A model generated the notes under the pieces. That model did not search any database, was not told the DNA's origin, and saw only the letters and a list, made by a program, of their open reading frames with translations. This document shows positions 56,501 through 64,000 of a stretch of DNA of 64,000 nucleotides, in pieces. Positions within the stretch are counted from its first letter, which is position 1, and the number at the start of each line of letters is the position of its first letter. A program made the translations under genes and the position numbers. The stretch is from the NCBI GenBank assembly GCA_934045075.1, contig OW203722.1, forward strand, positions 1,829,001 through 1,893,000, in the 5' to 3' direction. Origin of the DNA: Yponomeuta sedellus (Eukaryota; Arthropoda; Insecta; Lepidoptera; Yponomeutidae).

Positions 56501-59500
56501 ACCACGGGGGCCAAGTCCAGGTTGGTGGCTTACTGTTAGAAGTTATCAAGCCGCCCATAAGGACCGACGGCTTTACGTGCCTTGCGAAGCACGGAAGCGC
56601 TCGGAAAAATGCCACTAGCGGTACTTACTGGTTTTACACTAAGTTTTTGACATGAGAAATCTTCACAACTGTGACAACTATTTTTAGAATCAATAATCAA
56701 GGACTTTAACCACGAATAGCAACCCGAAGCGCTAATAAAGTTAATTCGGTAATAAAGTGGTCATAAGCTGAGCAATATGCTGTGTGGTGTCGGCCTAGAG
56801 CATAGCACCAACCCAATTCTTCCCGCGGGTGTCGTAAAAGGCGACTAAGGGACACAAACCGGGGGGTGGGCAGCAGCGCCCTCTGCAGTACAATTTCACG
56901 CATGCCCAGCGTGGGGATTATGGGCATTACCCCCTATGATAGCACAACGTGACGCTCTTTAGGGGAGGGCTATGCCCAGCAGTGGACTAGTATAGCCTGA
57001 CGACGACAACGAAGCTGAGCAACTTTGTCTCCCTATTTAGATACGGAGGAGCCGGGCGGCGAGATATTAGACGAGTACGAGGCTGAAGCCACCGGCGAGC
57101 TTGCGGCCTGTCTTTGCCGCATCGCGCGGGCCGAACAAAGGTACTTCGTGTGCTGGTACAATGATATGCTTTCTTACAGTGCCACTACAAAGTGTCCTTA
57201 TTTACTTTCTGTGCTGTTACAAAGATATGATTACATACTTACTTCCAGTGCCACTACAAAGGTACCCTTAATATTTTTGTGACGCTACAAATGTACTCTT
57301 ATGTACTTCCTGTGCTGGTACAAAGGTACGGTTCCAGTGCCGCGACATATTTACCCATATCAATAAAATGTGAAAATTACTTTGCTAAATTCCGCCAAAA
57401 ATCACAGAAGCACCTTACAAGTTCACTTGTGAGCCTGAGAATGCTTCGTGTTAAAGGCGAAACGCGTCGCGTATTTTCTCACACAAGTATTGGTGCCGGT
57501 GGTGGTGTGTTCGTATCTTGCTTCTGCTAGAAAATGTGGGAGGGAGGGCGGTGCATTAACATGGTGCGTGTGGGATTTTTTGCGGAATTGAGCAACGTAA
57601 TTTTAAAAACCTATTTAGAGGCTAAAAATTCCATCCATGCCGGGATTCGAACCCGTGACCTCTGGTTAACCGTACCAGCGCTCTCCCAACTTAGCTAATG
57701 TAACGTTGTACATAACGTACATAAAATAAATATATATCAATGTAATTTATTCAGTATTCCATACAATAAAGTTACTTATATTTACTGACTTCTTGTGGCG
57801 CTACAAAGATAACCTTCGTTACTTCTTGAAGGCTCCCATACTTTCTGTGAAACTGCAAAGGTACCCTTACTTACTTCTTGTGGCATTAAAGCCCAGCGTG
57901 GGTGGGTGGCTTGTTTAGCGTTTTCTTCCATTTCCCTCCAGCGACCTTCGTTTCGATACTATAGCGTGTTAATCGTTATACCAACGGGCAGTAAGAATTT
58001 TGTTTTCATCATTGCAGATACCTTCTGGGTTTAGTACCTTTACCCCGCCTGCCGCAGCTGCTGATGGCTGTTCTGAAAGACTGCTTCGCCATACTGGCGG
58101 CGGATGTGGAGGTAAGCTTGCGTTCACTTAATACTCAATAATTTATTGCATTCGACGAGTATATACAGATGATATTTATCAGAATAAAATATAGATCTTT
58201 GTGGACCCTATAGGGCACCAAACATTATAAATTATAGGAGGCTTTTTTATGATTTATTCGTATGTTCCGTGCGCTTGCGTTTCGTTCTCAGCTTTTACGT
58301 CTGGCTGTTTCTATTGTGCAGTAGACAGTACATTAATGTATTCATTGCCTGATTTCATTGATTCTTATCTTTGGTTATCTCAATGACAGTCCCATATTAT
58401 AAATTTTGTCAATTTGATCACGAGGGTCGTGATTCTCGGCAGTTGGTGGTAAAAATTACTTTTAACATGACCGAGAGAAGAGGATACGATCTTTTTGCAT
58501 CGGTGACGCTTAGAATATGTTACGGGGTCTTCTTAATTATCGGTTTTATTTATTTAATGACAGGGTAATTTGCAGCGAAATCAGTAACATAAAAAATTTA
58601 ACATTTACGAAAACCTACAGATTTCTACGAAATTACTTGTATTTTTTTATTATCTTTGGGCAGAGATTCGAGTATTGTACGTTTTAAAGTTTTTTATATC
58701 ATTAATACAAACAAAAGAAAAGTTTCAAATAAATAACTTTAACTTATGAAAAATTATTGACCAGAAGTGTTCTATAAAAATAACGCTAAAAAAAAGAAGT
58801 TAGTCTCATTGTGTGGCGTGTGTGCGTGTGTGTGCATACGTGTGTTTCTTTGTGCGCGTGAATGTATGTGGTGTGTATGTGGGTGTATGTATGTTTACTG
58901 TATATTGTGCAGCCCCACGACCCGAGTCCTGGGGTCAGCCGATGGCCGGACCGACGGTGGCATCGGCACGACACCCAGTTCCCATACAACGCCGCAGTTA
59001 ACGTAGGAGACGAGATGCCGCGCCGGAGCCACCGGCATCCGATGTGCGACCTTCCAATTTTACGGTGGCACCGGCACGACACCCAGTTCCCATACAAAGC
59101 CGCAGTTAACGTAGGAGACGAGATGCCGCGCCGGAGCCACCGGCGTCCGATGTGCGACCTTCGCATTGTACGTCCGCAGAAAGCGTGCGCGCGCTGGCGC
59201 CGCGCCTGCGCCCGCTGCGGCGGCCGCGCCGGCGGCGGCTGGGCGCTGCTGGCGCGCCTGCAACGGCTGCAGCCGGACGTCGAGAGGGCGCTCGCGCCCG
59301 CGCCGCCCGCGCCCTACGCCGCCATCGTCACCAGCTGCCAGCTGCAGGTAAGTGCGCCCGCGCCTTACGTCGAGAGCGTAACTCGCATCCAGGTGCAAGT
59401 GAGTGCGCCCGCGCCTTACGCCCCGCTCCTGACTGGTTGCCAGCTGCAGGTGAGTGTCCCGCGCCCTGCGCCGGGATCGTCGCTAGCTGCCAGCCGCGCG

Positions 59501-62500
59501 TGAACACCTGACAGGTGCAGGTGAGTGTCTCGCGCCTTATGCCGCGCTTGTCTCTAGCTGCCAGCTGCAGGTAAGTGCCCCGCGCCCTACGCCGCGATTG
59601 TGACCAGCTGCCGGCTGCAGGTTAATGCGCCCGCGCCTTACGCCGCGCTTGTGACTAGGGCATCCAATCCCGGTATTCCGAGATCTCGTTATTCCGGGAT
59701 CCCGCATCATTTTTCAGTCCCGCACAATGCGGGATTACATGCGCGGGATCCCGCGGGATTTGCGGGACTGATCTGCAGCAAAGAAACACCCTCCTACCAA
59801 ATCAATTCTATTGACTCCATCATAAAAAAAAGATGACTTTGTATGAATCTGGAGGTACACTAGGCAAATATTTATCTTTGTCATACAATGCACTTAAATG
59901 CATTCCGCCCACTAGTGTAGAAGCCGAGAGGGCTTTTTCAGCTGCCGGATATTTAGCTTCACATATTCGCAGCAGCCTGGCAGATGATACATTAGATACA
60001 TTATGTATCTTACGAAAACATTTCCAAAAAAAAAAATATGTCATTATAATCGTACTTCTTGCTTGATTTGATAATTAAAACTAATAAAGCTATGTTGATT
60101 TTTATTTCTTTTGTATCCTTCAATCCTTACACTATATTTACTAATATACAATTTAATGTACCACATACACACTTGCGGGATCCCGCCAATACCGAGATCC
60201 CGCGGGATTGACAAAATTTCAATCCCGCAAATACCGAGATCACAAAAATGCTGCGGGATTGGATGCCTTACTTGTGACCAGCTGCCGGCTGCAGGTGACT
60301 GCGGCGGGCGCTGCTGGCACGCCTACTGCGGGTTGTACCTCTTAGCAGCAGAAGTTATCTATTTGTGTAGTCCTTTAGGGGCTGGTTTAGCTCCCTAGCG
60401 GCTGGTATGGTTCCCGTTGGCAGTCGTAGCTCCTTAGCAGCTGAATTAGCTCCCTAGTGGCTTGTGTAGCTACTAGCCCAAGTAAAGTCTTTAGTAGCAA
60501 GATTAGAGCTCCTTCGCGATAGATTAGATTTTGATGTGACCTTGGGCGACAAGTGTAGCAAATAGCGGCTACTGTAGCCCCTATCAGCAAGTGTATGTAC
60601 CTCCTAAGTGACAGTTATAACTCACAAACGACTGATCTAGCCTTTTAGCAATAAGTGTAGCTGCTAACGGGGCGGTTGTAACCCCTATTGGCAAGGGTCG
60701 GTATATATTCTAGCGGCAGGTATATTCCTTTGCGACAGGTGAAGCCGCAACAAGAAGTAGCAACAGTCGTAGCGACAAACGTACCCTCTAAATTCTCAGT
60801 GTACGGAAGGAAAGAGAGGAAAGCTATTCGACTCTCGATCTACCGCGCTGTAGATTTTTTTTCCGAGCGCTTCCATACTTCGCAAGGCACGTTAAGCTGT
60901 CGGTGCCGGCTGTCATGTAATGGCAGTCGTTCGGCGACGTCAGAGGCCTTATGGGCGGCGCGATAACTTCTGACAGTGAATCTCGTCACAATCCTTAAAA
61001 AAATTGGATTTGGTCCCCGTGGTGGAATTTGGCCCAACTTTCCTGCGATGCAGGAAGAGACCCGTGCAGATGGGACGTACGATATCAATCCCTTGTATGT
61101 CCCCACTTCTGGGGCACGGGTCTCTTCGTGCAGCGAAGGAAGGTTAGGCCATACTTCACCACGGGAGTCCGGGTTGGTGGAGGATAGAGGATAGGGTTGA
61201 TATCAAAAGAACTAAAACATGCAAAATTAAACCTAACCGAGCTTATTTTTCCTAATCAGCAGCGCCCCCTGCAGTACTATTCCACCAAACTGCGATCCCC
61301 AACCCGCATGCCCAGCGTGTGAATTATGGGCATTACCCCCCCCCCCCCCCCCCAATGATGGCACGATCTTGCGCTATAGCGCACATCAGGGGAGGGCTAT
61401 GTCCAGCAGTGGACTAATAATAGCCTGAAGAAGAGGTAGAAGAGCTAAATGTTTAATCGATTAAGGCTCCAGTACGTATGGTCCCTTACCCCGCCCGTTT
61501 GGCCGCAGTGCGTCCGCTCGCTGGAGGAGTGGGTGGAGGGAGCGCGGGGCGCGGGGGGCGCGGGCCCGCCCGACGGGACCGTGCACCAGCTGGCCGCCGC
61601 CGCGCTGGCCTTCCTGCACCAGCTGGCGGAACACGTGCACACGCTGGGTGAGTGGGGGCGGACACGTGACACGCTGGGTGAGTGGGGGCGGACACGTGCA
61701 CACGCTGGGTGAGTGGGGGCGGACACGTGACACGCTGGGTGAGTGGGGGCGGACACGTGCACACGCTGGGTGAGTGGGGGCGGACACGTGACACGCTGGG
61801 TGAGTGGGGGCGGACACGTGCACACGCTGGGTGAGTGGGGGCGGACACGTGACACGCTGGGTGAGTGGGGGCGGACACGTGACACGCTGGGTGAGTGGGG
61901 GCGGACACGTGCACACGCTGGGTGAGTGGGGGCGGACACGTGACACGCTGGGTGAGTGGGGGCGGACACGTGACACGCTGGGTGAGTGGGGGCGGACACG
62001 TGACACGCTGGGTGAGTGGGGGCGGACACGTGACACGCTGGGTGAGTGGGGGCGGACACGTGCACACGCTGGGTGAGTGGGGGCGGACACGTGCACACGC
62101 TGGGTCAGTCTAGTAATGGTCACCAGCTGGCTAAGCATGTCCATAATTATGCTGAGTGAACTTAGTGTTGTTCAATCAGTGGCTGACGAAAATGATGGTG
62201 TATCTCCGCAGGCCCGGCGCTGGCGGCGGAGCCCGCCTACATCCGCGCCGCCAGCCAGATACTGGGGGCGCAGGACAGAGACGCCGTCATGCTGTCTATT
62301 TACATGCGTGAGTTATAAATAAAGTATACATTGATAAACGTGGCCTGAAAGTTTAATAGATAATTAAATCACGTACATTTTCAACACCTACATTGATGTT
62401 TCTACATCGAGTTTATGTTACATTTATATTTGTTATAAACGTTGTTTATGAAATTATATAGCAATACCACTGGCTAACTGTGGGGGAAAACTTTGTGGGC

Positions 62501-63062
62501 CAATCGGAGTGTCTAAGCCCCAGTTTCTGGTACACTAACAATTATTAACATAACAAAAATTATAACAACAATAAAAAATAATAATAAAAAAAAAAAAAAT
62601 AAAAAAAAAGCCGTTAATCTACTGCTAACAGCTAGCTATCAGTTGGCCAAAGTGCGTACAAAAAATATATATTTGACAGTTGTGAACAGTAGATTAACAG
62701 ATTGTTAGTGTACGAGAAACTGGGCGTTAGGCGTTCAACTACCTCAGCGCTTGAAATTGCCAATCCGCGGTGGGCACGCGTGATAATTAAGCCCATACTC
62801 TCTCTCTCTCTCCCTCCCTCTCTCTCTGAGGGAAGTCCTGTGCCCTGCAGTGGGACCTATATAGGCTACATAAAAAGAAACTTGTTAATATTCATGTGCG
62901 AATAAAACCTGCTAATTGAAATTGAAACTAATAAGACCTCTCGTATGCTTCGCAGGAAAAGTACTGGCTCAGCTAAACGTCGCTCTCAGAAGTACAAGCG
63001 AGCAGTATCCAGAGGCGCTGAAGGCTATATTCCTGCTCAACAACACGTTTTATTTACTACAG
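50518..63062 (+). CDS. Exo70: Exocyst complex component 7 (Exo70), 3' end outside the window
   Basis: Subunit of the exocyst, the octameric tether that docks secretory vesicles at the plasma membrane; Exo70 binds phosphoinositides. Exons: 50518-50565, 50730-50895, 51245-51372, 51480-51554, 53141-53258, 53823-54055, 55186-55247, 55982-56076, 57041-57140, 58018-58111, 59180-59347, 61509-61647, 62212-62307 and 62956-63062. Phases are consistent throughout and give 543 codons. Conserved stretches include ENMERTVKSLEHVINFYMMS, PDGTVHQLAAAALAFLHQLA and PEALKAIFLLNNTFYLLQ. The C-terminal part, roughly 150-170 aa by family length, is missing at the window edge. Exons 6, 11 and 12 are very GC-rich, and their introns open with tandem copies of the exon end. 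Introns hold an R1-type LINE, SINEs and a hAT relic. Confidence 0.93.
52011..53134 (+). mobile_element. R1-clade LINE 3' fragment in Exo70 intron 4
   Basis: A 13-bp duplication AAAATATTACTAA (51998-52010 and 53122-53134) brackets the insert. The frame up to 52902 encodes the end of an R1-type ORF2: VTYLGLVFEKNFTF, SVCYAAPVWVDRTT, ALHVLAGVWPIDLELQRRAS, and the closing Cys/His motif (PYCECSETEQTAHHILWECP). A 3' UTR and A-rich tail follow. 5'-truncated, same strand as Exo70; the tail lies directly against the acceptor of exon 5. Confidence 0.88.
54056..55115 (+). repeat. Degenerate tandem copies of Exo70 exon 6 end plus splice donor
   Basis: The last ~60 bp of exon 6 (CTCACGGCCTTCCGGGACTA to CGTCGCCGCTTATG) and its GTGAGCG donor recur through the intron. 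Donor-like GTGAG sites preceded by the TTATG/TCATG context fall at 54202, 54354, 54516, 54665, 54736 and 54812, with weaker copies near 54950 and 55106. Early steps are about 150 bp and later ones shorter and more decayed. Confidence 0.88.
55329..55560 (+). mobile_element. tRNA-like foldback element, best copy
   Basis: A 25-bp perfect inverted pair (55329-55353 and 55480-55504; left begins AAAAACCTATTTAGAGGCTA) encloses a 75-nt tRNA-like unit at 55404-55478. The acceptor stem TCGCCCA/TGGGTGA is 7 bp, the D stem GCTC/GAGC, and the anticodon stem CTGGC/GCCAG has a 7-nt loop ACGGATA. Position 33 of the loop is C rather than T and the T stem is imperfect, so it is not a normal tRNA gene. The common tail CCTTAGCACGGGTTAGTGCA follows. 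Confidence 0.8.
55735..55918 (-). repeat. Dispersed repeat related to 10901-11150
   Basis: Shares TGAATGTGTTGGTAAGCGCA and TACGAAGTTCGCTGGGTCAG with the 10.9 kb copy in opposite orientation. Possibly a LINE or DNA-element end; not named with confidence. Confidence 0.5.
56430..56640 (-). repeat. 5S-derived SINE, truncated copy 4
   Basis: Inverse of the shared body and tail: CCACTGCTGGGGCACGGGTC through GCACGGAAGCGCTCGGAAAA. The 5S-like head is absent. It lies in Exo70 intron 8. Confidence 0.6.
56775..57015 (+). repeat. 3'-tail family B, copy 2
   Basis: GGTGTCGGCCTAGAGCATAG to GCAGTGGACTAGTATAGCCT; same family as 15600-15865. It ends about 25 bp before Exo70 exon 9. Confidence 0.55.
57606..57705 (-). 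mobile_element. tRNA-like foldback element, copy 6 (partial)
   Basis: Inverse of the inverted-repeat end and most of the tRNA-like unit (CCTATTTAGAGGCTAAAAAT, GGGATTCGAACCCG). It carries more changes than the other copies. Confidence 0.6.
58955..59171 (+). repeat. ~108-bp tandem duplication just upstream of Exo70 exon 11
   Basis: Two adjacent copies share CGGCACGACACCCAGTTCCC and GCCGCGCCGGAGCCACCGGC; the second ends eight bases before the acceptor of exon 11. The reading frame stays open through both copies into exon 11, but no Exo70 similarity is seen, so it is taken as intronic. Confidence 0.8.
59348..60310 (+). repeat. Tandem copies of Exo70 exon 11 end plus splice donor
   Basis: The last ~45 bp of exon 11 (GCGCCCTACGCCGCCATCGT to CAGCTGCAG) and its GTAAGT donor are repeated at steps of about 50-70 bp. 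Donor-like sites follow at 59399, 59450, 59521 and 59571, then weaker ones at 59621 (GTTAAT) and 60294 (GTGACT). The array was later split by a hAT element at 59656-60270. Confidence 0.88.
59648..60278 (+). mobile_element. hAT element, internally deleted, with hATC remnant
   Basis: The 8-bp duplication CTTGTGAC (59648-59655 and 60271-60278) flanks a 615-bp element with TIRs TAGGGCATCCAATCCCG and TAAGGCATCCAATCCCG. The frame 59833-60066 encodes the C-terminal hAT dimerisation domain: IPPTSVEAERAFSAAG and RSSLADDTLDTLCILRKHF. The catalytic part is gone. Subterminal regions are dense in CGGGATCCCG motifs. Confidence 0.92.
60311..60860. other. Exo70 intron 11, no gene; TAGC-rich degenerate repeat
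   Basis: From 60335 to 60720 phrases such as TAGCTCCCTAGCGGC, GTAGCTCCTTAGCAGC and TTAGCTCCCTAGTGGC recur every 20-30 bp, a decayed short-unit tandem repeat. Nothing coding. Confidence 0.5.
60865..61185 (+). repeat. 5S-derived SINE copy 5 with an inverted tail
   Basis: The + body 60865-61065 runs from CGAGCGCTTCCATACTTCGC to GAAGAGACCCGTG; from about 61098 the inverse tail appears (CCCACTTCTGGGGCACGGGT, AGGTTAGGCCATACTTCACC). The two tails form a head-to-head inverted pair of about 70 bp. Confidence 0.6.
61255..61435 (+). repeat. 3'-tail family B, copy 3, with a C21 run
   Basis: CAGCGCCCCCTGCAGTACTA to CCAGCAGTGGACTAATAATA; a run of about 21 C sits at 61337-61353 where the other copies have a few C. 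It ends about 75 bp before exon 12. Confidence 0.55.
61641..62107 (+). repeat. 30/31-bp minisatellite built from Exo70 exon 12 end and donor
   Basis: The end of exon 12 (CACGTGCACACGCTGG) plus GTGAGTGGGGGCGG is repeated head to tail. GTGAGT occurs at 61648 (the real donor), 61678, 61709, 61739, 61770, 61800, 61831, 61861, 61891, 61922, 61952, 61982, 62012, 62042 and 62073; a last site at 62104 is GTCAGT. Units of 30 bp have GTGACACG and units of 31 bp GTGCACACG. The copies are nearly identical, so the expansion is recent or homogenised. Confidence 0.97.
62740..62880 (+). repeat. SINE 3' half with CT microsatellite
   Basis: TACCTCAGCGCTTGAAATTG, GGTGGGCACGCGTGA, a (CT)n run at 62799-62828, then CCTGCAGTGGGACCTATATA; same family as 24381-24680. 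Confidence 0.65.
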
Positions 63063-63944
63063 GTAAGTAACCAAAAATGCTTTTATACCTTTGTATCGCC
63101 GTAAACGATCAAATTAAACGTAAATAATGAGATAACAAACGCAGAACTTATAAAATGATCTACCCAGAATATTTTAAAATTGAAGGGGGTGGTTAAGTGA
63201 AAACGCCAATTGAGTAGCAGAAGTAAATCCTTGTATTGATTCGTTTTACATATAACTGTACATAGGTAGGTTTTTCCTATCGACATATGTTTTGACAGAC
63301 ATTGCTGTCCCTATAGATACTGTGAGAAATCACTAGAGGTCCTGCAGTTAAGCTGGTCGCGTCTAGTGTCCCTAACCTGACGTTACTGGTTAGACCAGCA
63401 GTAAAGCCGGTCCTGCCCAGCGCAGTCTTCTAGTTGAGCCCTAGTCCAGACGTTACTAGATAGACCAGCAGTTAAGCCTGTCTTGTCCAGCGCGGTCGCT
63501 AGCTAAGTGATCTTCATGATGCGGTGCGGCTCCTTATATTGGGCTCTGGCGGCCGTTGCTTGTTGGTGGGGCGCAGCGGGAGGGCGACGAGCGAGAACGA
63601 TAGTCTGTGTGCGAGCGAGAAAGTATTCGGGCCCATGCGCAAATGGTTCTCTTGTTACAAAATAAAAAATTCAATATTTTTGAAGGATACACAAAAGTAC
63701 AAGATAAATGAAAACAATCGTCTGCGTAGCTCGAGTAGCGCACTCTCGAATGGTTAATTGATGGTAATGGAATCTATTCGATTGCTATAGACTAGTATTT
63801 CTTAATGATTCGCGATACTCATACATAGTTAGTTATACATTAAACGGGTCTAATTGCGATTATTTATTAGGTAAAACTTAACGTAAACGAAGTGTGTGTT
63901 GGAAAAATTTCTGCGAAAAATTTAAAAATTTAAAGTGGCTACCC
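63063..63944. other. Exo70 intron 14 start, no gene seen
   Basis: Contains a loose duplication at about 63340-63510 (GTTACTGGTTAGACCAGCAG and GTTACTAGATAGACCAGCAG). No exon-like block recognised. Confidence 0.45.
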
Positions 63945-64000
63945 ACAATAATTGACTGTACTCGCTACTTCAGTGAACCCGAGACCACGGCAACTGTAAC
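63945..64000 (+). repeat. Penelope-type tail fragment at the window edge
   Basis: CAATAATTGACTGTACTCGC and GAGACCACGGCAACTGTAAC match the piece at 15235-15293. The remainder lies outside the window. Confidence 0.55.

Noticed and set aside
58767..59006. Cys-rich frame (79 aa) near 58.8 kb
   Set aside because: Produced by a TGTG-rich simple repeat in Exo70 intron 10.
59152..59511. Alternative frames over Exo70 exon 11 (Arg/Ala-rich)
   Set aside because: Only the phase-0 frame joins exons 10 and 12 and resembles Exo70 (LARLQRLQPDVERAL).
61445..62144. Long minus- and plus-strand open frames (193-227 aa) through the exon 12 array
   Set aside because: They are a by-product of a 30/31-bp repeat without stop codons. 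They open in several frames at once and have no domain similarity.

Overview
This 64 kb window is eukaryotic nuclear DNA, almost certainly from a lepidopteran insect (moth or butterfly). It is AT-rich, its genes are split by short and medium introns with GT-AG junctions, and it is crowded with insect-type transposable elements: LINEs of several clades, a Penelope-like element, tRNA-derived and 5S-rRNA-derived SINEs, hAT, Harbinger-like and other TIR elements, and MITEs. The lepidopteran assignment is an inference from repeat families and protein similarity recalled from memory; no search was run.

Three host genes are clear. Glycine N-methyltransferase (GNMT) is on + in five coding exons (11326-20333, 293 aa), with a possible upstream exon and TATA box near 9.7-9.9 kb. 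Sec61 gamma is on - in two coding exons (22537-23683, 68 aa). Exo70/EXOC7, an exocyst subunit, is on + with 14 exons recognised (50518-63062, 543 codons); its C-terminal part lies beyond the window.

Layout: 0-9 kb is repeats, including a Penelope-like element (2.86-5.69 kb) split by a truncated Jockey-type LINE. 9.7-20.3 kb is GNMT, with introns full of SINEs, MITEs and tRNA-like foldback elements. 20.3-25.5 kb holds Sec61 gamma and SINEs. 25.5-31.0 kb is a nested DNA-transposon mosaic containing a giant inverted repeat (arms 26206-28327 and 28391-30110). 34.1-35.3 kb is a hAT-like non-autonomous element. 35.7-39.45 kb is a 1.9 kb tandem duplication carrying a THAP-domain gene relic. 40-43.4 kb holds LINE fragments and a THAP/YqaJ relic. 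43.5-44.6 kb is a ~170 bp tandem array. 44.7-50.4 kb is a complete LINE with both ORFs open and target-site duplications, ending about 115 bp upstream of the Exo70 start codon. Exo70 with intronic insertions follows.

The most unusual signal is in Exo70. Three of its introns (after exons 6, 11 and 12) begin with tandem arrays made of the 3' end of the preceding exon together with its 5' splice site, so each array presents many donor-like sites in a row; after exon 12 there are 15 GTGAGT sites at 30/31 bp spacing. GNMT exon 3 shows a related single duplication. A second unusual signal is a repeat family in which a 75-nt tRNA-like cloverleaf sits between perfect 25-bp inverted repeats, with some copies having longer inverted ends.
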